Notes under the pieces: generated by a model
Told to the model about the DNA's origin: nothing
Seen by the model: only the letters and a program-made list of their open reading frames with translations
Database searches by the model: none
Shown here: piece after piece, positions 41,913-51,305 of the stretch
Position numbering within the stretch: the stretch's first letter is position 1
Layout of the letters: the number at the start of each line of letters is the position of its first letter
Position numbers and translations under genes: made by a program
IMG/VR virus record: IMGVR_UViG_3300027917_000021
Coordinates: 91,896 to 155,895 of that record
DNA length: 64,000 bases
Source of the DNA: a virus
Strand: one strand, 5' to 3'

Positions 41913-43310
41913 TTATTCCACATTATCAAGATATTTATATATCTTGTTTCTACGATAAGCCTGATATTTTAATAGATCAACTTGCATATCTCGAAAGTCT
42001 ACAATCTCTGGTTTCTTTTTTACAGATGCTTTTCGCATTATCCGGCCAATGGATTGTTTCAACTTTATTTCTGATCTTGTTGGGCCGGCCAAAAACAATA
42101 CCTCCAGGCCTTTTATATCTATACCGGTAGAAAATAAACTGAATGTAGATACCACTATTTGAGTTTTTCCACTGTTCAGATTATCAATTACTGCTGCACG
42201 CTGCTTTTTTGGCATCGCTTTGAATTTCTTGCGGTGAGTTGGATGTGGAAGGCGTGATACCAGGTAGTCTGCTTTGTGACCCAGCTTATTTAACTGTTCA
42301 GCTAAAAACATAGCATGTCGCACGCGTGTGGTTAGTATAACCATCTGTTTACCTTTATATTCATCGACTGTATCCAAAATAAGCTTGTTTCTGGGGCCAT
42401 CATCGATCAGATCATCTACCATGGCTGCATATTCATCGCTATTCCACAATGGAAAATAGTAATCTGTTTTAATATGGCGTACAGTTGGAATAACTATCTT
42501 ATCTTTGACATCCGTCAAAGTAAGTTCACTTATTTTAGGCCCTGTGGCCCAATGTATTACAGGTGTTAAACCATCGTCTCTTTCTGGTGTAGCACTAAAC
42601 CCGAATTTGTATTTTGCATTTAAGTTTTTTATTACACCATAAAAAGTCTGTGCCGGAATTATATGTGTTTCATCCACGATCACCTGGCCAAAACTATTAT
42701 TTAGAAACCTATATTGCGTTTTACCGAGGCGTACCATAGTTTGTAGTATAGTCACTGTAACACCACGTACACGCCATTCCCCGCTACCAATAAATCCAAC
42801 CTCGTCTTCATTCTTATTAGTGAATTTAACAAAGTTAGCAATCATCTGATTAGCAAGTTCAATAGTATTTACCATTATCAGCGTTGGTTGCTTGCGTCGC
42901 ATTACATAATCGACTATCATAACGGTCTTTCCGGATCCGGTAGGTGCCTGTATAACACCGATGGTTTTATCCATCATGTCATTGACTACCTTTTCCTGGT
43001 ATGGAAACAGCTTGCCGTTGAACCTCCAGTTGTGTATAGGCGGTGCTTCAAAGCGCGCATCAATCAGGTCTTCCGGAGCAACCTTAATAAAACCAAGTAG
43101 GGTTGGTACAAAACCTACCGGCACTTCTATGCTGTCAGGATGTTCTGTGTAAAAATGCAATTCCTTATCAATGCCAAAAGCAGACTTTCCTAGTTGTACA
43201 ACCTGATTATATTTAGGATTAGCAATAGTTAATTTTTCTTTGATAATTGTTTGTTGTATGTCGTTTATTCCGGCAATTGTTGCTTGATTTTTAATTACTA
43301 CTAATGGCAT
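41913..43310 (-). CDS. SF2 DNA helicase (UvsW/XPB-like)
   Basis: A 465-residue helicase: FPYQEKVVNDM, Walker A QAPTGSGKT, VIVDETHIIPA (motif II DETH), FGFSATPERDDG (motif III) and the C-terminal QIVVSTFSLFSTGIDIKGLEVLFLAGPTRSEIKLKQSIGRIMR (motifs V and VI). UvsW-like enzymes remodel recombination and replication forks. It is adjacent to RNase H, a pairing suited to R-loop removal. Confidence 0.87.
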   Translation of the reverse strand: MPLVVIKNQATIAGINDIQQTIIKEKLTIANPKYNQVVQLGKSAFGIDKELHFYTEHPDSIEVPVGFVPTLLGFIKVAPEDLIDARFEAPPIHNWRFNGKLFPYQEKVVNDMMDKTIGVIQAPTGSGKTVMIVDYVMRRKQPTLIMVNTIELANQMIANFVKFTNKNEDEVGFIGSGEWRVRGVTVTILQTMVRLGKTQYRFLNNSFGQVIVDETHIIPAQTFYGVIKNLNAKYKFGFSATPERDDGLTPVIHWATGPKISELTLTDVKDKIVIPTVRHIKTDYYFPLWNSDEYAAMVDDLIDDGPRNKLILDTVDEYKGKQMVILTTRVRHAMFLAEQLNKLGHKADYLVSRLPHPTHRKKFKAMPKKQRAAVIDNLNSGKTQIVVSTFSLFSTGIDIKGLEVLFLAGPTRSEIKLKQSIGRIMRKASVKKKPEIVDFRDMQVDLLKYQAYRRNKIYKYLDNVE

Positions 43311-43694
43311 TTAATGTCCCAATATTCTTTTCATTTTCTTGTTGTCAGTCCAGGCAACTTCTACATGTTTGCCGTCGTTGATAGACTCTATCAATCCTTT
43401 TGCCTCTTCATACAAAGGTTGCAATTTTTCATTTTTGCATTTCCAGGTATCTCCTAATTGTTTAGTGATTAATTGGGAATCCGTATACAAAACAAAGTCT
43501 TTTTCATTTCTTTTATTTTTTATATAACGTAGTGCTTTAATTAGAGTTAAGTACTCAGCCTCATTATTTGTTTTGTTTCCATACCTAAATTTATGTTTTA
43601 TTTGCTCGCCTTCTACCATAAAAGAGCCGTATGCGTCCCTTTTATCTCCGTGCTGGTTGTTAAAGGAACCACCGTCTGAATAAATTATAACCAT
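43311..43694 (-). CDS. rnhA: Ribonuclease HI
   Basis: A 127-residue RNase H: IIYSDGGS (first catalytic Asp), NNEAEYLTLIKAL (Glu), VLYTDSQLITKQL (Asp) and a final VAWTDNKKMKRI. It removes RNA from RNA-DNA hybrids, such as primers. It is the first gene of the minus-strand block, next to the divergent intergenic region. Confidence 0.85.
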   Translation of the reverse strand: MVIIYSDGGSFNNQHGDKRDAYGSFMVEGEQIKHKFRYGNKTNNEAEYLTLIKALRYIKNKRNEKDFVLYTDSQLITKQLGDTWKCKNEKLQPLYEEAKGLIESINDGKHVEVAWTDNKKMKRILGH

Positions 43695-43756
43695 ATTTTT
43701 CTATTCCTTAGTAAAATTTAGAGTATTCTATACTATTGTGTTTCTTATACCATATC

Positions 43757-43785
43757 TTGACATGAGTTTTATATCATTGTATATT
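43757..43785 (+). promoter_or_regulatory. Sigma70-type promoter for the tail operon
   Basis: TTGACA (43757-43762), a 17-base spacer and TATATT (43780-43785) match the bacterial housekeeping promoter closely. They lie 32 bases before the ATG at 43817 in the divergent gap (43695-43816). A clear minus-strand promoter for RNase H is not seen here. Confidence 0.72.
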
Positions 43786-43816
43786 AAGTCATAAACATTA
43801 ACCAATTATAAATATT

Positions 43817-44212
43817 ATGGAAATATTAGAACAATTAATACTAAATGGATTTGCTACTAAAGATTTTGATTTATTAGACGGCAAAATCAAATTCTCTTTA
43901 AAGACTCTTGCGGGCAAAGAGCAAATGGCAATAGAAAAGTGGATGGAAAATATCAATGGAACTCCGATGTATGTAGTACATAATTTTTCACTTCGCATGT
44001 TAGCTTATGGATTGCTTTCCTATCAAGATAACAAATTTGAAAAGAAAAGTCCAGAGGAAAAATTAGAGTTTATAGAAAATCTTGATACCACTATCCTAGA
44101 TTTAATGGTAAACACTCAAAAGAAATTTTATGAAGAAGCAAAAAATACCATTAATCCAGATGAGTTAGAAAATTTATCGGAGACCCCGTCAGCCGACTCC
44201 GCCTCGAATTAA
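43817..44212 (+). CDS. Tail assembly chaperone (short form, G-like)
   Basis: A 131-residue acidic protein in the position of lambda gpG: first of two overlapping frames ahead of the tape measure gene. The C-terminus holds a slippery heptamer and strong stem that permit a -1 shift into the next frame. The family coats the tape measure during tail assembly. No sequence motif; the call rests on context and the frameshift signal. Confidence 0.75.
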   Translation: MEILEQLILNGFATKDFDLLDGKIKFSLKTLAGKEQMAIEKWMENINGTPMYVVHNFSLRMLAYGLLSYQDNKFEKKSPEEKLEFIENLDTTILDLMVNTQKKFYEEAKNTINPDELENLSETPSADSASN

Positions 44213-44227
44213 TGCTAGACGGGGTCT
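44170..44227 (+). promoter_or_regulatory. Programmed -1 frameshift signal
   Basis: A-AAT-TTA (44170-44176) is a canonical X-XXY-YYZ slippery site in the frame of the first gene. Four bases later AGACCCCGTC (44181-44190) pairs perfectly with GACGGGGTCT (44218-44227), a ten-pair stem. The -1 frame is open from the site straight into the second frame. Confidence 0.85.
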
Positions 44228-44598
44228 ATCCCGAGGAGCCAGGGAGTCCAAAGGAAATGGCCCTTATTTTCATGAAACACCGCCAAAATCGAATAAAATC
44301 TATGGAAACATATTTAATTTCCAAGGCTTTATTTATTTCCGGGACTGAGAATTTAGAAGACAAAAACAAACAGGTAAACGAATACAACAAACTTTTAAAT
44401 GAATATCAAGATTTAATTAATCCTTCTAAAATTGCAGATAGAAAGAAATTCGAACGTACATTCAAAGAAAAAGCAAAAGATCTTGGAGGAAAAACTCTTA
44501 CAGATTTATTGGGTGATAAGAAATTAAGTTTAGGAAAAAAACCAAAAGAAGATTTTTCTAAAACCATTACAACAAAAAACTGGAGTAAAGTTAAATAA
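44212..44598 (+). CDS. Tail assembly chaperone extension (T-like)
   Basis: A 128-residue lysine-rich helical frame overlapping the previous stop as TAATG. It can be made alone from the ATG at 44212, or fused to the first frame by the -1 shift (joining through GDPVSRLRLELMLDGVYPEE). In gpGT-like systems the extension recruits the tube protein. It overlaps the tape measure start by one base. Confidence 0.72.
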   Translation: MLDGVYPEEPGSPKEMALIFMKHRQNRIKSMETYLISKALFISGTENLEDKNKQVNEYNKLLNEYQDLINPSKIADRKKFERTFKEKAKDLGGKTLTDLLGDKKLSLGKKPKEDFSKTITTKNWSKVK

Positions 44599-47500
44599 TG
44601 GCAACAGAGCCTCTAGAATATAAAGTAACATTCGATACCTCTGAGGTTGCACAAAAACTGTCAGAAGTTAAAAATGCAATGGATGTTGCTTTTGGTGCCC
44701 AGGCTTTTAATGCTGCTGGACCAGATTTATATCCTTTTCAACAATTATTCTCTAGCACTGCCTTAACTAGTTTAAATAGTATGGCGCCTGTAAGTTTTGG
44801 TGTGCCCGAAGGTGTAAGCAATGCCATGGTTGCGGCACAGCAAGGCGTACAAATGGCGCGCTCTACATTTTCGGATGTGCAAAATGTATTTAATACAGTT
44901 GCAGAATCCGCACGATTAGGATATAGTAAATTTACCCGTGATCTGGAAATGACAGGACTTATGGCTGGACGCATGGCTGGCCCACAACCAACACTATCAT
45001 ATCCGGAACAATTACAACAAATAAGTAATAATGACTATTGGGGTAATGTAGGTGGAGCACTTGGTTTTGGATATAAACCAACTATGACCATGTCAGCAGC
45101 AGAATATGCTCGTAGAAATGCCGAAGAAACCGCCGATAAATTTATGGAACCTACCTGGGGCGAGGCGATTGGTCTTGGAGTAGGGGCCGTTGCTGCTATG
45201 GGAGGCGGACCGGTAGGTTGGGGACTTCTTGGATTGACAGCAGTGCCTTTTGCAGCAAAAGCTGCATTATATCCTTTTACTTCTGAACTTAGACATCAAA
45301 GAGCCTTGGAAAGTTATGTAAGTGGCACCAGCTGGAGATTCTTAAGTGGCCAATTTAATAGACAAGAAACAGAACAGATGGGGCAATTCCTAAGAGGAAT
45401 TCCTGATCGTGATAATATCGCAGCTCGAGGATATGGAAGATTAGAAGTTGATGAAACTGTAGCTGCTTTTACTGAAGCCGGCGGATTTGATTATGTAAGA
45501 AACGCAAGAGAATACCGACAAAAAGTAGAACGTCTATTTGAAGGTCATAGAGAATTAATGCATACTCTTCATATTACTTCTAAAGAGGCTTCTACATTAA
45601 TGGGTCGGCTATCTCGTGATCTTGGTGTAGAAAATTTTGGAGCTTTTTCAGCAAATGTAGGTGTCCTAGCCGATCGTGCAGGATTAACTCGCAACGAAGC
45701 GGCCACATTCATAATGCAATCCGCAGAGCTAGTACGCGGCACAGGGTATGGGATGGAAAACTTTGCTCTTGGTGCCGGACGCATGTTGGAAAATGTTCGC
45801 AATATGGCCAGAGCAGGAATACTTAGTCCAGAAGACCTACGACAGTTTGGTGGAGAACAAAATATAGCTTTAAATATGGCTCGCTCTGCAATGAATTTTG
45901 CAGGAAGCCCCATGGGATTTGTTACTCAAGCAGCATTTATGTCCGCACAGCTTGGTGGGGGAAATCTTGGGCAAGTGGCAGGAATGGGCATAAACGCACA
46001 ATTAAATGCTGCTGCTGGCCTATTTAGAAGTCCTATGGATTTTGCGAGGTTCTTTGGTCAACAACAAAACCTTGTAGATCAAATGGGACCAGAAGTTGCA
46101 ATGCAACAAAAAACAATGCTAGGAATTGAACAAGCTCAAATGTTATTTAATAGGCGTCAATTTTCTAGCAATGATTTATATGGTGCATTTCGGGCCATGG
46201 GATATAGTCATCAAGAATCCAGAGAAATGGTCTCTACTAGAGATCTTGCCGCTTCTGATGCACCTACCCGCCGTGAACAAGATTATAGTAGAGCATTGGA
46301 ACGATTAAGACAAATGGAAGAAGAAGGAGAAAGTCCATTTGGTCGAGCATGGCGTGGTTTAGGAAGAGAGCTAGAAGGTGCGATTTGGAGACCAATCACA
46401 GGTGCTGCAGAAGATGCATATATTGCAATAGAAAAAGGATATAAAACTGCAGAAAGGGCACTTGGAAGAACCTTTACTGCATTAACTGGAGGAATTTTTG
46501 AAGTACAATCTTCCAAACCTACTGGTTTAATGGCAGCTCTTACATTAGGAAAAGACTTTACTAAACAATATAAAAATTTAATGAATCTTGGCGATGCAGA
46601 TATAGCAGAGTTAGAAAAATCTATTATAAGCAATATGGGCGATTCTCGGCTTATGGTAGATGCAGTTCATAGATCTCTTGTTTCAATTCCAGGAGTTCCA
46701 GGAATTATTCCTATGTCAATTGACGCCGGAACTGTTGGCGTTGGTACCCTTAGTGCTACTGATGCTGCCAGAGAGGTACAAGGAATAATAGAAAACATTG
46801 GAAAAGAAGATAGAAAAAAATATACTGGCAGAGGGCGTGCCAGCTGGGGAGCATCTTTAGTAAACTGGATAACAGGGGCTACATACACATCAAAAGAAAT
46901 GGAAACAATATCTGGACTTGCTGAGGCACTAGGTCCAGATTTTACAGAAGAATCAGTACAATCTACATTAGCACAAGCATTTTATGCTGCTGATGTAGAA
47001 TATGCACAAGCCCAAAAAGCCGGTAAATTAAAAAAAGGCATGACCAGAGAAGAGTTTATAAGAGGAAGAGTCACAACATATTTAGAACCAATAAGAGAAA
47101 AACTCGGTGGCGATAATCTGGAAAACTTAAATAGATTTGTACAAACTGCATCTTCAGAATTAATATCTGCATTATCTGGACAAGGCATGGCAGAAAATAG
47201 AGAAGAACGAGATAAATTTCAAATGACTTTGAAAACTGCAGCAGAAGATCGTATTATGGCAGAAAAAGGAATAACAAGAGATAAAATAACTGAAGACATG
47301 CTAAGAGAAGAGCTTAAAACGACAACTTTTGATGATGCAATTGCTGCTTTAATAGGAGAAAAAACTGGTACAATGCAGGGCAGACAAGATGCAGCCGCAG
47401 TATTCAGACAAAGGTTGGGAGCAACTGCTATTGCTGGACAAGCATTATTTACAATAAAAGATGATCAAGGAACTCCAATATTTGACCAAAATACGGCACA

Positions 47501-47609
47501 AATGATTCAAGCAACAAATAGTCAATTAATAGCTAACGGCATAACTAGAATGACATCAGGACAGCTGTCTGATGCAGAAGCAATACCTGTAAAAATGATA
47601 AAAAATTAA
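44598..47609 (+). CDS. Tail tape measure protein
   Basis: A 1003-residue protein, long, alanine- and glutamine-rich, mostly helical. It has a hydrophobic stretch around 190-230 (GEAIGLGVGAVAAMGGGPVGWGL and following) typical of tape measures that insert in the host membrane. Position after the frameshifted chaperones is diagnostic. Its length would set tail length, roughly 1.5 angstrom per residue in known phages. Confidence 0.87.
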   Translation: MATEPLEYKVTFDTSEVAQKLSEVKNAMDVAFGAQAFNAAGPDLYPFQQLFSSTALTSLNSMAPVSFGVPEGVSNAMVAAQQGVQMARSTFSDVQNVFNTVAESARLGYSKFTRDLEMTGLMAGRMAGPQPTLSYPEQLQQISNNDYWGNVGGALGFGYKPTMTMSAAEYARRNAEETADKFMEPTWGEAIGLGVGAVAAMGGGPVGWGLLGLTAVPFAAKAALYPFTSELRHQRALESYVSGTSWRFLSGQFNRQETEQMGQFLRGIPDRDNIAARGYGRLEVDETVAAFTEAGGFDYVRNAREYRQKVERLFEGHRELMHTLHITSKEASTLMGRLSRDLGVENFGAFSANVGVLADRAGLTRNEAATFIMQSAELVRGTGYGMENFALGAGRMLENVRNMARAGILSPEDLRQFGGEQNIALNMARSAMNFAGSPMGFVTQAAFMSAQLGGGNLGQVAGMGINAQLNAAAGLFRSPMDFARFFGQQQNLVDQMGPEVAMQQKTMLGIEQAQMLFNRRQFSSNDLYGAFRAMGYSHQESREMVSTRDLAASDAPTRREQDYSRALERLRQMEEEGESPFGRAWRGLGRELEGAIWRPITGAAEDAYIAIEKGYKTAERALGRTFTALTGGIFEVQSSKPTGLMAALTLGKDFTKQYKNLMNLGDADIAELEKSIISNMGDSRLMVDAVHRSLVSIPGVPGIIPMSIDAGTVGVGTLSATDAAREVQGIIENIGKEDRKKYTGRGRASWGASLVNWITGATYTSKEMETISGLAEALGPDFTEESVQSTLAQAFYAADVEYAQAQKAGKLKKGMTREEFIRGRVTTYLEPIREKLGGDNLENLNRFVQTASSELISALSGQGMAENREERDKFQMTLKTAAEDRIMAEKGITRDKITEDMLREELKTTTFDDAIAALIGEKTGTMQGRQDAAAVFRQRLGATAIAGQALFTIKDDQGTPIFDQNTAQMIQATNSQLIANGITRMTSGQLSDAEAIPVKMIKN

Positions 47610-49613
47610 ATGAAAACACAATCAGTAGAATTAAAGTTATATTTAGAAGGCGTACCTATTAATTTTATCTCAATTAATATTCAGGAAAGACTTGGTTCTG
47701 CTCCTATTGCGGTTATTAATTTTCCGCCTAAACCTGAAATAAGTCGACTGTTGCCAAAAACACTGGCACACGTTTTTTATAAAATGAAACCTCCGCAAGT
47801 TGAAGAAGAAAACTATTATTTAATTTTTGAAGGAGAACTAACAACTATAGGATTTAGTCGTGCTCAAACAGGTGCTGGGTGCCAATTAACATTTGTAGGC
47901 TTAACCAATAATTGGAAAAATACTTATAAAGGTATTACCGATTTTTCTCTTGACACTTTTATGAAAGGACAATTTTTACTTATTGGGGCAGACGCTAGTG
48001 CATCTCAGCCAGATAAATATAAAGTACATGATACCAAACCAGACGAAGAAAAACAGGCTAATTTTCTAATATCAAAATTTCCAGGAACCAACATTACAGC
48101 AAGATTACAACAAGCAGTAAGACTATTTACAAATGATAATGATAGCGAAGACGCTATAGACCAATCATTTAAGGAGCTTGTATTTAATTTGGCCGATTCT
48201 AATCCTTATTATGGTATGATTCATAACATTTTAAAAATACGTGATAGAATGTACGCCCTTAATAATTCAAAAGCATTAACAACATTGCAAAATGAATCTG
48301 TAGCAGAAGTAATTCTCAGAAGTATAGACCAGTTAAATAATGTAGTAGATGGATCTCAAATAATTGCTACCCTTTTAAATAAAATCGAATATGAGTATAT
48401 GGAACCCGCAGCACCTACTAAAGATGAAAATGGTAATCCTCGTTCTATAATATTTGCTCCTCAAACCATGTTTTTTCTTCCTTTAAGGTGTAATACAATA
48501 TTTCCTGATCAAATTATGCAGGCAGGATACGCCCATGATTATAGTAATGAAATTACGCGTTTAGTTACTTCTACTCCACCAGTTGCTTTAAGTCATGTAC
48601 CTTCGGCTACTCCTTTTACAATGCAACCAAAGCATATTGCTCCACATGCTGGTTTTTATGAATCAACATTTAATGAGCAAAAGCTTCCCGCTATAAGCAT
48701 GACTGATGAAGAAAAACTAAGAGGTATAAATCCTTATCTCCATACATATAATGACGCACAACTTGCATATTCCAGTTTTTGGGGAACATACAATAAAAAA
48801 GATGATAAAGGAAATGAAGAAAATCCAGATAAAGCTTACAATACATTTTTTGAAAAATATAGAACATCCCAATTAGGAAATTATATTTTATCTATTAACA
48901 TGTGGCAATATTTAAAAAGGAAATACATGGTAAGAAGCTTTTCAGTTCATACCACATACACTCCACATAGATTGGTAGGGTTTCCGGGAATGGTGTTAGA
49001 TAAAGAATTGCCAACAATTATTGGTAAAATAGTTACTATTAATTCTACATTAGACGCGAATGGTGTAGGAACATCTACTATAGAATTTCAGGCACCAAGA
49101 GCATACAAAGAGTATGATTTTTCTAATAATGCAAATCCATGGACAGACGGAACATTTGATGAGAATATAGATGAGTGGCCAGGAACCCCATTTTGGATGG
49201 ACGAAACATTTAATGCTGATGTAATTGGGGAAACTTTAAAACCACTAGTTAATCCAGAATCTGCTGATAAAGTTACAATCGATTTTCACGGCGGAGATTT
49301 TACATTTGATGAATCCAATATTTCCAAATCAAATATAAATATTATTGCCAAATCAATATCAAACTTAAAAAAGAAATATAATATTTATCAAGAAAAACAC
49401 CCATTTATAGAAAAAGAAACCCGCAGGAATTTAATGACAGAAACAGATTTTTGGTCTTTCTTACTAGGCAAATCAACCCCAAATTATTTTGTTGATGATG
49501 ATTATAAATCCTATAAAACTGATTTAAGCTATGAACCACGTTCTAGACAATTAACTTATACAACACAACCATTCGTTAAAGAAAGACGAGATAAAGTAAT
49601 AGAGGCAAAATAA
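47610..49613 (+). CDS. Baseplate hub-like protein
   Basis: A 667-residue protein starting on the base after the tape measure stop. Residues 1-120 and 430-510 are strand-rich with a hub-like pattern (SVHTTYTPHRLVGFPGMVLD, then IIGKIVTINSTLDANGVGTSTIEFQ), resembling phage late-control/gp27-type hubs. The middle is helical and acidic. No lytic domain is evident. Confidence 0.5.
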   Translation: MKTQSVELKLYLEGVPINFISINIQERLGSAPIAVINFPPKPEISRLLPKTLAHVFYKMKPPQVEEENYYLIFEGELTTIGFSRAQTGAGCQLTFVGLTNNWKNTYKGITDFSLDTFMKGQFLLIGADASASQPDKYKVHDTKPDEEKQANFLISKFPGTNITARLQQAVRLFTNDNDSEDAIDQSFKELVFNLADSNPYYGMIHNILKIRDRMYALNNSKALTTLQNESVAEVILRSIDQLNNVVDGSQIIATLLNKIEYEYMEPAAPTKDENGNPRSIIFAPQTMFFLPLRCNTIFPDQIMQAGYAHDYSNEITRLVTSTPPVALSHVPSATPFTMQPKHIAPHAGFYESTFNEQKLPAISMTDEEKLRGINPYLHTYNDAQLAYSSFWGTYNKKDDKGNEENPDKAYNTFFEKYRTSQLGNYILSINMWQYLKRKYMVRSFSVHTTYTPHRLVGFPGMVLDKELPTIIGKIVTINSTLDANGVGTSTIEFQAPRAYKEYDFSNNANPWTDGTFDENIDEWPGTPFWMDETFNADVIGETLKPLVNPESADKVTIDFHGGDFTFDESNISKSNINIIAKSISNLKKKYNIYQEKHPFIEKETRRNLMTETDFWSFLLGKSTPNYFVDDDYKSYKTDLSYEPRSRQLTYTTQPFVKERRDKVIEAK

Positions 49614-50548
49614 TGGCAACTAATGAAATAGCATTTGGCACACTTAATCCATCGTATTTGAGTGAGCAGCATGATTCTAATAATCCTTTAATTAGCCAAG
49701 ATTTGACGTCATATAAATCACACTCATCTAAAATACAAGACTATTTAGGATTGCTTTCTATTAATAAATTGCAAAGAAACAGGGTCCATAGTTTTGATTT
49801 TGAAGGAGAAATACCGGCCACTATTTTCATATTGCCTAATATATCAGAAGGTAGCACGGGACAGCCATTGCCACAATCTTTCAGTAATTTTATTTTAACT
49901 AGTGTTAGTGAAGATCGTAGAGAAAAATTTCAAATTTTCGAAACATTCGGCGATCCAGCACTATTCTTTTTTAACAAAAAAACTCCTATATATAGTTTTA
50001 ATGGTTTTTTGATAGACGCAGATCATCTAGATGAAACTCGTCCCGGTGGCATTACCGATTATAAAAGTAGTTGGGCAAACGAATTTAGAAACTTGTGGGA
50101 AAAAGAAATACGCGGAACCAAACTAATTGAAAATAATAAGATTGCTGCTATATCATATAGAAAAACTGTTATATATGGCTATCCAATAAACTTATCGATT
50201 CAAACAGACTCCAGACAGCCTTTTACTGCCGCATTTTCATTCAACATGGTTGTAAAAAAACATAAATTAGAAGAAGTTGGCAATACATTTCTTGATGTTA
50301 GACTATTTATGACTCCTGCACAGCGTGATGCATTTGACATAGGAATGAAAAAGCTTTATGATATGGAAGCATCATTAAAAGATTTGCAAGAACAATATGA
50401 AATGGGAGTGTCTTCCGGGTTAAGCCGTGATGAATTGGCAAATCTAGAATCGCAAATAAGTAAAAAATACACAGATACAGAAACGATATATTTGAACGTT
50501 TTAACATTAATTCAATCTGCTATATCGTTTCCATTTACTGCAAGATAG
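49613..50548 (+). CDS. Tail/baseplate protein, unknown subtype
   Basis: A 311-residue protein between hub-like and sigma-like genes. The middle (ALFFFNKKTPIYSFNGFLIDAD, then YRKTVIYGYPINLSIQTDSRQPFTAAFSFNMVVKK) is reminiscent of tail-tip or LysM-adjacent proteins in myoviruses. The C-terminus is a coiled coil (KKLYDMEASLKDLQEQYEMG). No diagnostic motif. Confidence 0.45.
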   Translation: MATNEIAFGTLNPSYLSEQHDSNNPLISQDLTSYKSHSSKIQDYLGLLSINKLQRNRVHSFDFEGEIPATIFILPNISEGSTGQPLPQSFSNFILTSVSEDRREKFQIFETFGDPALFFFNKKTPIYSFNGFLIDADHLDETRPGGITDYKSSWANEFRNLWEKEIRGTKLIENNKIAAISYRKTVIYGYPINLSIQTDSRQPFTAAFSFNMVVKKHKLEEVGNTFLDVRLFMTPAQRDAFDIGMKKLYDMEASLKDLQEQYEMGVSSGLSRDELANLESQISKKYTDTETIYLNVLTLIQSAISFPFTAR

Positions 50549-50585
50549 TTGATATAATTATTAATTTTGGTTATATTTAAAAACA

Positions 50586-51305
50586 ATGAAATCCTATACA
50601 AAACAAGAAGAATTAGATCTTTGGAAATCATGGAGCCGCGGTAGTTCTGCAGCACAGAACAAACTTATTAAAAGTTTAGATCCTTTGCTTCAAAGCCAGA
50701 TAAACAAATATCAGCATCCTAATATTCCAAGATCTACTTTAGAAGCGGAATCACGACGTTTAGCTATTGAAGCTTTTAAAACTTATGATCCTTCTAAAGC
50801 ACAGCTAGGTACACATGTGACCAACCACCAAAAACATTTACAAAGGTATGTTCTAAATTATGTAAATGTTGGAAAAATACCAGAAAATAGGGCTTTGGCA
50901 GTAGGAAAATTTCAAAAAATAAAGCAAAATTTAATTGAAGACTTAGGAAGAGAGCCTAATACTGTAGAATTAGCAGATTCTTTACAATGGCCACCCAAAG
51001 AAGTGGAAAGAATGGAAAGTGAACTACGAAGAGATTTATCAATTCCACAAGGGGGCGAAGAAGACTTTTTTGAAAATATTCTTTATACAACTGATATAGA
51101 AAAAGAACTGCTTGAATTTATTTATTATGAAGCAGATCCAGAAGAAAAACTTATTTTAGAATATACGGCAGGCTGGGGTGGAAAGCCAAAATTAGAAGTA
51201 CGAGACATAGCTCTTAGAATAGGCAGACCAGAAGCATACGTTAGAAGAAAAAGAGAAATAATAGCTAAAAAATACCACGAAGCACAAAGAAAAGGATTAC
51301 TATAA
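50586..51305 (+). CDS. Second sigma-like factor, encoded in the tail operon
   Basis: A 239-residue protein with sigma-70 features: RLAIEAFKTYDPSKAQLGTHVTNHQKHLQRYVLNY is like region 2 (core-binding and -10 helix); LIEDLGREPNTVELADSLQWPPKEVERM is a region 3-type helix pair; VRDIALRIGRPEAYVRRKREIIAKK looks like region 4. It is divergent from the sigma at 19539. Lying among virion genes, it may direct late transcription or be carried in the particle; both are inference. Confidence 0.7.
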   Translation: MKSYTKQEELDLWKSWSRGSSAAQNKLIKSLDPLLQSQINKYQHPNIPRSTLEAESRRLAIEAFKTYDPSKAQLGTHVTNHQKHLQRYVLNYVNVGKIPENRALAVGKFQKIKQNLIEDLGREPNTVELADSLQWPPKEVERMESELRRDLSIPQGGEEDFFENILYTTDIEKELLEFIYYEADPEEKLILEYTAGWGGKPKLEVRDIALRIGRPEAYVRRKREIIAKKYHEAQRKGLL

